Of a stretch of 64,000 bases of DNA, positions 17,345 to 25,146 are shown piece after piece. Below the pieces are notes generated by a model. The model was not told the origin of the DNA and did not search any database. It worked only from the letters and a program-made list of their open reading frames with translations. Each line of letters begins with the position of its first letter. The first letter of the stretch is position 1. Source of the stretch: an uncultured Treponema sp. (GTDB lineage Bacteria > Spirochaetota > Spirochaetia > Treponematales > Treponemataceae); the NCBI RefSeq assembly GCF_946187725.1, contig NZ_CAMHSK010000009.1, forward strand, positions 1-64,000, written 5' to 3'. The position numbers were made by a program, and so were the translations under genes.

Positions 17345-18337
17345 ATGAAGTCTCGTTTTTTCCTGGCATTTTTTAGTTTTCTTCCGATTTTCTCTTTTGC
17401 GGAGATTCCGCTGCATTTTTCGCTTGAACCGTATTTTGCTTATTCGCAGGGGCAGATAAATGAACTTCTGTATGATGAGTGGCATTCCGGGCGGATTTTG
17501 AGCAGTCTTGAATGGGACAGGAATTTGTTCTTAATCGGTGTGGATTCCGCGTGCTCTTTTGGGCGGCTCAATTTGTCGGTTGATTTTTCATCTTCGGTGC
17601 CACAGGATAGTGGCAACATGCAGGATTCTGACTGGATGAACCAATCGGCTCCACAAATGCGTACGACTTATTCTTGCGGGACTAACGAAGCTGTTCAGAA
17701 TTATGACACGAATCTTTCGCTTTCCTTTGATTTTTTTCCTTTTAATTCGGCGGATGAGAGGGTACTGGTTTTTTCGCCGATGGCACAAGTTCAATATGCC
17801 TACGATTCTTTTGAGCGCACTAAGGCAAAGGGCTGGTACGGTCAGGGCACCTACTCTTCGGATTCTAAAAATCACTGGTGGTACGAAGAAGAAGCAAAGC
17901 GTTTCCCGGTGACTTACTGGAACGATTCAAAAGGCCGCTATGTCACCCAAAGGCTTGCCGGAGTTTCCTTTAGTCAGCATATTTTTTCAACTTTTATCGG
18001 GGCGAAAATTGCTGCAAGAGTCTCAAAAAGGCTTTCGTTCGATTTTTCGGCTTTATTTTCACCATTTTCATACACTGAATTTACGGACACTCATCACGGA
18101 AGCGAAACGCGCTATTCCCATGCAGGCAGAAATTTCTGGAAGCAGGCAAAATATTCTTTTGGCGGAGACTTTGCTTTTTCAAAAAGACTTTCACTGAATC
18201 TTTCTGGCTCAATTTTTTCTTTCCAGCGCACCAAGGGCACTTTTTACATTGATGGAATCAAAGATTATGCCCATAAGAACGGAACGGGGCGTTTTTCGAT
18301 GACGGCAAAGGCCGGGATTCGCGTGAAAGTTTTATGA
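17345..18337 (+). CDS. Omptin-family outer-membrane aspartyl protease (OmpT/Pla-like)
   Basis: A 330-residue protein with a signal peptide (cleavage near residue 19, FSFA-E), then alternating beta-strand pattern to a C-terminal strand. It follows the omptin plan: GQINELLYDEWHSGRILSSLEW matches the OmpT N-terminal strand region, GNMQDSDWMN gives the Asp pair (Asp94, Asp96) equivalent to OmpT Asp83/Asp85, and TDTHHG gives the Asp-His pair (Asp248, His250) equivalent to Asp210/His212. A ten-stranded barrel protease facing outward is therefore likely, and the catalytic set is complete. It lies 15 bp after panD, apparently in the same transcript. Omptins are best known in Enterobacteriaceae. Confidence 0.87.
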   Translation: MKSRFFLAFFSFLPIFSFAEIPLHFSLEPYFAYSQGQINELLYDEWHSGRILSSLEWDRNLFLIGVDSACSFGRLNLSVDFSSSVPQDSGNMQDSDWMNQSAPQMRTTYSCGTNEAVQNYDTNLSLSFDFFPFNSADERVLVFSPMAQVQYAYDSFERTKAKGWYGQGTYSSDSKNHWWYEEEAKRFPVTYWNDSKGRYVTQRLAGVSFSQHIFSTFIGAKIAARVSKRLSFDFSALFSPFSYTEFTDTHHGSETRYSHAGRNFWKQAKYSFGGDFAFSKRLSLNLSGSIFSFQRTKGTFYIDGIKDYAHKNGTGRFSMTAKAGIRVKVL

Positions 18338-18344
18338 TTTTGTG

Positions 18345-18357
18345 CTATACTTTCCGC
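18345..18357 (+). promoter_or_regulatory. Extended -10 promoter abutting ATG 18358
   Basis: TGC-TATACT ends six bases before ATG 18358. GTGAAA lies 17 bases upstream of the TATACT as a weak -35. A start here would give a leaderless message for the secreted protein, inside the omptin stop region. Confidence 0.35.
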
Positions 18358-19497
18358 ATGAAGCGCACTTTTCTTCTATATATATTGTTTTTTTTCTCCA
18401 TTCCGATTTTTGCGCAGTTTTTCTCGAAGAACAAATTCCGTGATTTGCAAGTCAAAGCTCACTCGGAGATTTTCTTTACGCAGACCGAAAATTGTTATGC
18501 GCTTGAACTTCCAGGGGTAGACCCGTCTTTGATTCAGATGGAGCTTCCTGAACTTCCTTTGGGCACAAAATTCATTTCATCAAAAAAAGAAGGATTCCGT
18601 GCGGATTCGGGCGAGTTGGGCACAGTCATTTCGCTTTGGTTCAATTTCGCGTATTCGGGTGTCACGCGTATTCCGCCGCTGCTCGTAAAAATCAAAAACA
18701 GAACTTACTACTTTGAATTCGAAAAGGTGATGGTTCATGAAAATCCGAGCCTGATTTCCCCGGTTCTTGAAATCGTGTTCGAAAATCCCAAAAATCTGAT
18801 TTCTGACAAAAAAACTGGCCGCAAAACGCTGAAAGTCCGCAAGGGCGAAAAGATTTCTTTCGTGCTCTCTTTGCGCTATGCCGTTCAGGTTCTTGATTTT
18901 TCATGGAAGATTCCAAAGGATTCAATTTTTACTGAAACCGAACGGTTTGATTTTGCGAACGGAATCACTAAAATCACTCAGTTTACGGGCGATGCAAAAA
19001 ATCTTTCAAGGTTTGATTGGCAGATTTTAAAAGACGGCACTTTCAGCTTGCCAGAAATTTCGGTCAGGGCACTGGCTTACAACGGTTCGCAAAAAGAACT
19101 TCATCTGAATCAGAATATTGCGCTCGCTGTTTCCGGGGTGGCATCTAATCTTTCTGATGACAAAGGAATCAAAGGCAGTGATGTTTTTTCTGCGGCGTTC
19201 GAAAAACCTTCTGAGCAAGATTTTGCCGAAAAGCAAAAAGCTTTCACCCGCGAGGACTGTGAAATCATGTCTCAAAAAGAAAGGCGCTCGCTGATGCAGA
19301 AACTTTTCGGGAAAAAATATGCAGTTTTTTCTGGTGGCGAGATTTATCCTGTTCCCGAAAAAAAATCAAACGGGCAGGCCTTTTCCGGCGGTCAGAAAGT
19401 AAAAGTCAGCGAGCAGGCCGGGGAATGGGCTTTCGTGGAATGTAACGAATTTTCCGGCTGGACATTAAATGAAAATCTGTTTGAAATAAGAGGATAA
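18358..19497 (+). CDS. Secreted protein with BatD-like region and C-terminal SH3-like domain
   Basis: From ATG 18358 this is 379 residues with a clear signal peptide (MKRTFLLYILFFFSIPIFAQ). An in-frame ATG at 18334 overlaps the omptin stop but would put eight odd residues before it. Residues about 30-130 alternate like the beta domains of BatD ('oxygen tolerance') proteins, including YSGVTRIPPLLVKIKNRTYY. The last ~55 residues (YPVPEKKS to the end) look like a bacterial SH3 domain, with WAFVECNEFSGWTLNENL. I do not recognise the full protein. It sits between omptin and Smr genes. Confidence 0.6.
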   Translation: MKRTFLLYILFFFSIPIFAQFFSKNKFRDLQVKAHSEIFFTQTENCYALELPGVDPSLIQMELPELPLGTKFISSKKEGFRADSGELGTVISLWFNFAYSGVTRIPPLLVKIKNRTYYFEFEKVMVHENPSLISPVLEIVFENPKNLISDKKTGRKTLKVRKGEKISFVLSLRYAVQVLDFSWKIPKDSIFTETERFDFANGITKITQFTGDAKNLSRFDWQILKDGTFSLPEISVRALAYNGSQKELHLNQNIALAVSGVASNLSDDKGIKGSDVFSAAFEKPSEQDFAEKQKAFTREDCEIMSQKERRSLMQKLFGKKYAVFSGGEIYPVPEKKSNGQAFSGGQKVKVSEQAGEWAFVECNEFSGWTLNENLFEIRG

Positions 19498-19498
19498 T

Positions 19499-20083
19499 AT
19501 GGATTTTGGTGATATTTTGAATCAATGGGGAGACATGCAGAAAAACGAGAAAAAAGTGGCCCGCGAAAAATCTAAAGTGCCTCAGATTTCTCGCAAAATG
19601 GCAAATGCTCCCACCGCTGAAGAAAAAGCCGCACGCAAAAAGGCAAAACTTGCAGCAGAAGGCAGAAGTTACGAAGAGCAGATGGAAGCTGATTCCAAAA
19701 AGACGATTAATCCGATGGAACTGTGGCTGCGCCGTTATGGGGTTACTGACAAGGACAAGGCCGCAGACGAATATGCAGAACGCACCAAGATGGAAAGCCG
19801 TGAATATCTCAGGACAATGCGCCCCGAAGCCAGAATTGATTTGCACGGACTTACCCGCGATGAAGCATGGGCTAGGCTTTCTTCATTTGTAAATGATTGT
19901 ATTCGTCGTGGATTAAAAAAGATTTTGATTATTCATGGAAAAGGAAATCACTCTCACGGAAGTGACCCTGTTCTTGGCGCGATGGTAAAGACTTTCATCG
20001 AGCAGAACAAAAATCTGGGCACTTCCGGTCACCCCGACCGCAGCATGGGCGGAAGCGGGGCAACATGGGTGATTATAAAGTAA
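19499..20083 (+). CDS. Smr-domain protein
   Basis: A 194-residue soluble protein. The N-terminal half is charged, Lys/Glu-rich and probably helical. The C-terminal Smr domain (about 110-194) has IDLHGLTRDEAW and the LIIHGKGNHSHG loop, as in MutS2 C-termini and stand-alone Smr nucleases that cut RNA or DNA. The ATG begins two bases after the previous stop, with AGAGG upstream. It appears to be the last gene of the long pan-coa transcript. Confidence 0.88.
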   Translation: MDFGDILNQWGDMQKNEKKVAREKSKVPQISRKMANAPTAEEKAARKKAKLAAEGRSYEEQMEADSKKTINPMELWLRRYGVTDKDKAADEYAERTKMESREYLRTMRPEARIDLHGLTRDEAWARLSSFVNDCIRRGLKKILIIHGKGNHSHGSDPVLGAMVKTFIEQNKNLGTSGHPDRSMGGSGATWVIIK

Positions 20084-20099
20084 GTGTTCTCTTTGAACC

Positions 20100-21728
20100 T
20101 TAGTAAACGCTCAAGATTTCAGCAAGTCGGTCTTTGCCGATGATTTTCATGAAGCTTGCAAGGCGCGGTCCCTGATCTTTGTTAATCAGTGCGTGATAGA
20201 GCGCGGTGAACAATGCCTTTGCTTCAATACCAAGCTCTGTTGCGATATCGTACATTGCCTGCTGGCAGTCTTTGTCTGTAGCGAATGAGCCGACCTTTGG
20301 AACGACTTCATCACGAACGCGTTTAACTGCTGTAAGAAGGTCGCCTGTGATATCGCTTGATTTGCTTCCGTCTGTGCGGAGAGAGAAACACATATCCGCG
20401 GCACAGTCAGGAGCAGATTCGTTAATCCAGTACCAAGCACAGGCACATCGTTTGCGCAAAGTTTCTTCCTGTTCTGGTTTTACATCGCCCAAAGACTTGA
20501 TTACTGCATCAACATCACCTGAATATGTCTGCAAGAGAGTTGTGAGCAATCGGAACGGAACCTGATATGGCATGACTTTTGGCATCTCGCCAATCTGGCT
20601 CAATTCATAAAGTCGTTTTTCGCGGAGAAGAAGCTGTTCTTTTTTTGCAGGATCCTTTTCTTTCGGCTCTTCAACTCCCCAAACCAATCGTTCTGTTCGG
20701 TCGTATGCTTCGTAAATTGTGATTACATCAAGGTCGAAGCTGATACTGAATTCGTGGTCAACTTTGTTTGAAGCGAAAATGTATCGCAAAACTTCCGGCT
20801 GATAAACTTCGAGGGCATCAACCAGAGAAATTACCTTTCCTTTTGAAGAAGACATTTTGCCAGGAACGCCCTTGAGCTTAACGAAGTCGTACTTCATTGT
20901 GACAGGAGCATCCCATCCGTAAAGGCGTTTTGAAACGAGTTTAGCTGTGTCGTAAGAGCCGCCTGGACTGATGTGGTCTTTTCCGCCTGGTTCGAAGCAG
21001 ACTTTTTCTTCATTCCAGCGCATTGGCCAGTCAACACGCCAGCCGAGCTTGAATTCTTTTGATGTGCGCAAGTCGCCCTTTTCAACATGACCGCAGGCAT
21101 TACACTTGTAAGTGATTCCGTACTCGCCGTCGTATTCGAGGATTTCTGTTTCGTCTTTGTTACATTTGCAGCAGAATGCGGCAACAGGCCAGTAAACATC
21201 GCTGTCCTTCATTTTGTGCTCGTCGTCGCGGTACTCGTTGAGGCACTGCTTGATGACATCACGCTTCTGCATAGCGATTTTCATGCCCTCTGTGTAGCGG
21301 TTTGCACGGTAGCGGCTTGCCTGATACAAAAATTCCGGGTGAATTCCAACTCGTGGAAGCTGAGTCTCAATATCGACCTCATGGTGGCGCGCATAGTTCT
21401 CGTCACGGCCGAAGGTGTCTGGAACCATTGTGATTGGGTAGCGGAGGTATTTTTCAAGAATCTCTGGTTTTGGCATGTTTCCAGGAACTTTTCGGAATAC
21501 ATCGTAGTCGTCCCATGAATAAATGAATCGGACATTTTTTCCGTGGTCACGCAAAGCGCGTACAACCAGATCAACCGTGATGATTTCGCGGAAGTTACCG
21601 ATATGAACAGTGCCCGAAGGAGTGATTCCCGAAGCACAGGTGTATGAAGGCAAATCGCCCTTCTGTTTGATGATTCGTTCAGCCTGCTGGTCAGCCCAGT
21701 GGCATAATTCTTTAGGGTCTCGTGACAT
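20100..21728 (-). CDS. lysS: Lysine-tRNA ligase, class I
   Basis: A 542-residue class I LysRS, the archaeal-type enzyme found in spirochaetes. It has the HIGH-like PSGTVHIGN and the KMSKS-like PGKMSSSKG, plus a Cys4 zinc-finger insertion (CCKCNKDE...CNACGHVEKG). It charges tRNA-Lys, unrelated to class II LysRS. I start at ATG 21728, with AAAGGA upstream; the frame is open 55 codons further but has no family match there. It is divergent from the ABC transporter operon. Confidence 0.96.
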   Translation of the reverse strand: MSRDPKELCHWADQQAERIIKQKGDLPSYTCASGITPSGTVHIGNFREIITVDLVVRALRDHGKNVRFIYSWDDYDVFRKVPGNMPKPEILEKYLRYPITMVPDTFGRDENYARHHEVDIETQLPRVGIHPEFLYQASRYRANRYTEGMKIAMQKRDVIKQCLNEYRDDEHKMKDSDVYWPVAAFCCKCNKDETEILEYDGEYGITYKCNACGHVEKGDLRTSKEFKLGWRVDWPMRWNEEKVCFEPGGKDHISPGGSYDTAKLVSKRLYGWDAPVTMKYDFVKLKGVPGKMSSSKGKVISLVDALEVYQPEVLRYIFASNKVDHEFSISFDLDVITIYEAYDRTERLVWGVEEPKEKDPAKKEQLLLREKRLYELSQIGEMPKVMPYQVPFRLLTTLLQTYSGDVDAVIKSLGDVKPEQEETLRKRCACAWYWINESAPDCAADMCFSLRTDGSKSSDITGDLLTAVKRVRDEVVPKVGSFATDKDCQQAMYDIATELGIEAKALFTALYHALINKDQGPRLASFMKIIGKDRLAEILSVY

Positions 21729-21824
21729 AAAGATTCCTTTACTATTCAGATTTTTCAATATTATAGTAAAAAACGGCATGTTATACAATGAAGTGCGGGA
21801 TTCAGTGCGATTCAAGTCTCGTAC

Positions 21825-21854
21825 TTGCATAAATATGTATAATTTCTGTATAAT
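21825..21854 (+). promoter_or_regulatory. Promoter of the amino acid ABC transporter operon
   Basis: TTGCAT (21825-21830), 18 bases, then TATAAT (21849-21854). A second TATAAT lies at 21838-21843. The leader to the first gene is about 60 bases. Confidence 0.6.
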
Positions 21855-21921
21855 TATTCGCAAATTAGGATAAATTCTTTGTCTGTGGGGCAAAATCCTT
21901 CATTATTATCAGGAGCTGGAT

Positions 21922-22716
21922 ATGAAAAAAATCGCTGTTGTTGTTGCAGCTTTTGCTGCTGTTCTTGCCTTGACTTCTTGTAACAAAAAGGTTGAGGCTG
22001 GTGAATTCACTGTTGAAAAGGGCAAACTCAAAGTTGGTATGGAAATCGGTTACCCACCAATGGAGTACTATGATGCTGACGGAAAAACTCCAATCGGTTT
22101 CGACATTGAATTGGGTAAGGCTGTCGCTGCAAAACTCGGTCTCGAAGTAGAATTCATTGACACTGCATGGGATGGAATTTTCGCAGGTCTTGAAACAAAT
22201 AAATACGACTGTGTTATGTCTGCTGCCACAATCACTCCAGAGCGATTGGAATCAATGGAATTCTCAAAGCCATATGTTGGAAACGGTCAGGCAATCGTTG
22301 TTCGTGCAGACAGAGATTTCCGCCCGACTACACCAAGTGAACTTGAAGGCAAAACAGTTGCTTATCAGGCAGAAACAACTTCTGACATCTTCATGCAGAA
22401 ACAGGTTCAGGCTGGTCTCAAATTCACTCCTGCTGAATTCGACAAAGTAATCAATGCTTACGATGAACTCAAACTCGGTCGCTGTGACGCTGTTGTTAGC
22501 GATGCTCTTGTTTATGCAAATTATGCAAACGACCCGTCTTTCATTTCAACATGGGTCGGAAGTGCTGATGAGTATTTTGGCGTTGCAATCCGAAAGGGCA
22601 ACACAGCTCTTCTTGAAAAAGTAAACACTGCAATCGATGAAATGCTTGCTGACGGTTCAATGACCGAAATCTACCTCAAGATTTTCGGTGCTGACATGTC
22701 TGACACAATAAAATAA
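21922..22716 (+). CDS. Polar amino acid ABC transporter, substrate-binding lipoprotein
   Basis: A 264-residue family 3 solute-binding protein. The signal peptide ends in the lipobox LTSC (Cys20), so it is anchored at the membrane. Typical segments are KLKVGMEIGYPPMEYYD, GFDIELGKAVAAKLG, WDGIFAGLETNKYDCVMSAATIT and ERLESMEFSKPY. It delivers an amino acid to the permease and ATPase encoded next. A GGAG ribosome binding site precedes the ATG. The substrate cannot be fixed from sequence. Confidence 0.95.
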   Translation: MKKIAVVVAAFAAVLALTSCNKKVEAGEFTVEKGKLKVGMEIGYPPMEYYDADGKTPIGFDIELGKAVAAKLGLEVEFIDTAWDGIFAGLETNKYDCVMSAATITPERLESMEFSKPYVGNGQAIVVRADRDFRPTTPSELEGKTVAYQAETTSDIFMQKQVQAGLKFTPAEFDKVINAYDELKLGRCDAVVSDALVYANYANDPSFISTWVGSADEYFGVAIRKGNTALLEKVNTAIDEMLADGSMTEIYLKIFGADMSDTIK

Positions 22717-22729
22717 TTTTGGAGATAAA

Positions 22730-23389
22730 ATGACCTCTATACAGAAAATAATCGGATGGATTCCTGCTCTGCTCGATGGAGCAAAAATCACGATTCTCCT
22801 TACGCTCACTTCGGTTGCAGCTGGAATCGTAATCGGGCTTTTTCTTTCTCTCGGAAAAATGTCAAAAGACAAGTTCCTCAAAAAAATCTGCTCGGTATAT
22901 ATCTTCTTTTTCCGGGGCACACCGCTCTTGATGCAGCTTTATTTTCTGTATTTTGGTCTGCCAAAATTGTTCCCGGTTCTTACGCTCCGCAATAAGTTCC
23001 TTGCAGCTTTCATTGCATTCGGTTTGAATTCGGGCGCTTACATGGCCGAGTACATCCGTGCGGCAATTCAGTCAATCGACAAGGGGCAGAAAGAAGCAAG
23101 TCATGCTCTCGGTTTCAGCTATGCTCAGACAATGGGCTTGATTATCGTTCCGCAGTCAATCCGCCGTCTTATTCCGGCAATCGGCAATGAATTCATCATG
23201 GTCTTAAAAGACGCTTCTTTGGTTTCACTTATTGCACTTGAAGACATCACAAAAGTCACACGAAGCATTGCATCTTCTTCTGGAAACGAACTTGTTTACA
23301 TTCCGGCAATGATTCTTTACCTGATTATCACCGCTGTGTTCTCTGTTGTATTTAATAGAACAGAAAAGCGATTCAGCGTGTATGAGTAA
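22730..23389 (+). CDS. Polar amino acid ABC transporter, permease
   Basis: A 219-residue HisM/GlnP-type permease with about five membrane segments. It shows the opening GAKITILLTLTSVAAGIVIGL, FFRGTPLLMQLYFLYFGLP, and the EAA loop KEASHALGFSYAQTMGLIIVPQSIRRLIP that docks on the ATPase. It begins 13 bp after the binding protein gene, with GGAG upstream. It probably forms a homodimer, as only one permease gene is present. Confidence 0.95.
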   Translation: MTSIQKIIGWIPALLDGAKITILLTLTSVAAGIVIGLFLSLGKMSKDKFLKKICSVYIFFFRGTPLLMQLYFLYFGLPKLFPVLTLRNKFLAAFIAFGLNSGAYMAEYIRAAIQSIDKGQKEASHALGFSYAQTMGLIIVPQSIRRLIPAIGNEFIMVLKDASLVSLIALEDITKVTRSIASSSGNELVYIPAMILYLIITAVFSVVFNRTEKRFSVYE

Positions 23390-23407
23390 GCGTGAAGGGG
23401 AAGCAAA

Positions 23408-24166
23408 ATGAGTATAATTAAAACAGAAAATATCGGTGTTGCTTTTGGCGATTTGCATGTTCTTAAAGGCGTTTCTCTTACTGTTGAACCAAAGGAAGTC
23501 GTTTGTATTATCGGGCCGAGTGGTGCAGGAAAATCAACTTTCTTGCGCACGCTCAACCATCTTGAAAAAATCGATTCAGGCAAGATTTTTGTTGAAGATA
23601 ATCTTCTTGATGATTACGAAAATGGCAAGGTTAACTTCAAGATGCCTAAAAAGGAGAGGGCAAAGGTTCTTCTGGAAATGGGAATGGTTTTCCAGAGATT
23701 TAACCTCTTCCCGCACAAGACAGTTCTTGAAAATGTTATGATTGCACCGGTTCATGTCAAAAAGGTGAGCCGCGAAGAAGCAAAAAAGAGAGCCATGGAT
23801 TTACTGGCTCGTGTCGGACTTGCTGACAAGGCTGGCGAATATCCTTCAAGGCTTTCAGGCGGTCAGCAGCAGCGAGTGGCAATTGCCCGTGCTCTTGCAA
23901 TGGAGCCAAAAATCATGCTTTTTGACGAGCCGACCAGCGCACTTGATCCAGAGCTTGTTGGTGAAGTTTTGAATGTTATGAAGCAGCTTGCCCAGGACGG
24001 CATGACGATGATTGTCGTGACCCACGAAATGGCATTTGCCCGTGAAGTTGCGAACCGCGTTCTGTTTATGGAAAGCGGTAAAATCGTAGAAGAGGGCAGC
24101 CCGGAACAAATCTTCGGTGCCCCAAAAAGCGAGCGTCTGCAGCAGTTCTTAAAAAGCGTACTTTAG
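23408..24166 (+). CDS. Polar amino acid ABC transporter, ATP-binding protein
   Basis: A 252-residue GlnQ/HisP-type ATPase. Walker [11 protein letters not shown]-loop [14 protein letters not shown], signature LSGGQQQR, Walker [15 protein letters not shown] and the H-loop His in VVTHEM are all intact. It carries a short Lys-rich insertion around [10 protein letters not shown] after the Walker A subdomain. It closes the three-gene operon, followed by a strong terminator. Confidence 0.96.
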   Translation: MSIIKTENIGVAFGDLHVLKGVSLTVEPKEVVCIIGPSGAGKSTFLRTLNHLEKIDSGKIFVEDNLLDDYENGKVNFKMPKKERAKVLLEMGMVFQRFNLFPHKTVLENVMIAPVHVKKVSREEAKKRAMDLLARVGLADKAGEYPSRLSGGQQQRVAIARALAMEPKIMLFDEPTSALDPELVGEVLNVMKQLAQDGMTMIVVTHEMAFAREVANRVLFMESGKIVEEGSPEQIFGAPKSERLQQFLKSVL

Positions 24167-24174
24167 TAAATGAG

Positions 24175-24216
24175 AGACCTGTCCAAAATCTGAGGTTAGC
24201 GGGCAGGTCTTTTTTT
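24175..24216 (+). terminator. Rho-independent terminator of the ABC operon
   Basis: AGACCTGTCC (24175-24184) pairs with GGGCAGGTCT (24201-24210), allowing one G-U, followed by seven T. Confidence 0.85.
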
Positions 24217-24244
24217 ATCAAAAGAAGTGTTTTTTGTAAAACTA

Positions 24245-24904
24245 CTATACAATTACCCCCCCCCATCCAATCTTTTTGAATAGTAGAAATTTGTCTTTGA
24301 TTCCAGTTTTGGTGTAGATGTGGGAAATATGATTTTCAACAGTGCGGAGTGAAACACCAAGCTTTTCGGCACACTGCTGATTTGAAAGCCCCTTCTGAAT
24401 CTCACTTAGAATTATTTTTTCAGTCTTTGTGAATGAAGCGTAAAGTTCTTCAATTTCGGAAAATTTAGAAGCAAGTTCCCGCTGAATGTATGGCTTGTCA
24501 AAATAAACGGATTCAATCGCTTCGATAAAAGCAGGCCTTCCTGCTGTTTTTGAGACAAAGCCTTTTGCCCCGTATGTATCACTCATTGCCTTGCGGATGT
24601 TGTGCCCTTCGTCAAGAGATGTGAAAACGATTGCCCTTAGATTTTTACCCGATTCTTTGATTGCCTTTAGAATAAGAAGCCCGCTGTCATTTTGGTCCTC
24701 GCCGCTTTTACGGAAAGAAAGTTCGGTGATAACGATGGCGTGCTGTTCTTCGGTGATTCTGGCGTTTTGGATGATGCGGATTGCGGCATTGACGCTCTGT
24801 GCCGTGGCGGCAATCTCAACATTTTTGAAGGTAGAAAGCCAGCTCATGATTCCTTCGATTATGACATCAGAACTGTCAAAAACATAAAGCAACACTTTTT
24901 CCAT
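24245..24904 (-). CDS. LuxR-type regulator with atypical receiver and G9 tract at its 3' end
   Basis: A 219-residue protein. The receiver-like N-terminal domain has FDSSDV instead of the acidic pair, and Glu61 where the phospho-acceptor Asp is expected (IVITELSF). The C-terminal LuxR HTH is intact (FTKTEKIILSEIQKGLSNQQCAEKLG...TVENHISHIYTKTG). It therefore probably binds DNA without ordinary phosphorylation. Nine G (24256-24264 on the minus strand) fall five codons before the stop. One extra G would replace the end with a long extension; one fewer would shorten it by three residues. No kinase is adjacent. Confidence 0.85.
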   Translation of the reverse strand: MEKVLLYVFDSSDVIIEGIMSWLSTFKNVEIAATAQSVNAAIRIIQNARITEEQHAIVITELSFRKSGEDQNDSGLLILKAIKESGKNLRAIVFTSLDEGHNIRKAMSDTYGAKGFVSKTAGRPAFIEAIESVYFDKPYIQRELASKFSEIEELYASFTKTEKIILSEIQKGLSNQQCAEKLGVSLRTVENHISHIYTKTGIKDKFLLFKKIGWGGVIV

Positions 24905-25085
24905 GGCAAATAGCTTAGCACGACAGTATTTTGAAGTCCAGCATTTTCTGTGATATTACTTATTTTTTTACACATAAAAATTGTGCGTTATTGTGCATTT
25001 TTCTTAAAAAAAAGTAAAAAATTTATGAGAATTTTCTTAAATGTGTGCGTTACACTCATGAATTTGAGAAAAACCTGTTATAAGA

Positions 25086-25131
25086 TTTATCTCAATATCC
25101 TCGTCGAGGAGTAAAAAAGTTTATCTCAATA
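25086..25131 (+). promoter_or_regulatory. Paired 12-bp direct repeats in the leader of the 1757-residue lipoprotein gene
   Basis: TTTATCTCAATA occurs at 25086-25097 and 25120-25131, 34 bp apart. Between them lies a small palindrome CCTCG-T-CGAGG. The second copy runs into AAAGGGAG, the ribosome binding site. Position suggests an operator or an RNA control element. Confidence 0.45.
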
Positions 25132-25146
25132 AAGGGAGAAAATCTT

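Noticed and set aside
21729-21893. 55-codon N-terminal extension of LysS
   Set aside because: Class I LysRS starts near MSRDPKEL, AAAGGA precedes ATG 21728, and the extension overlaps the promoter of the divergent operon.
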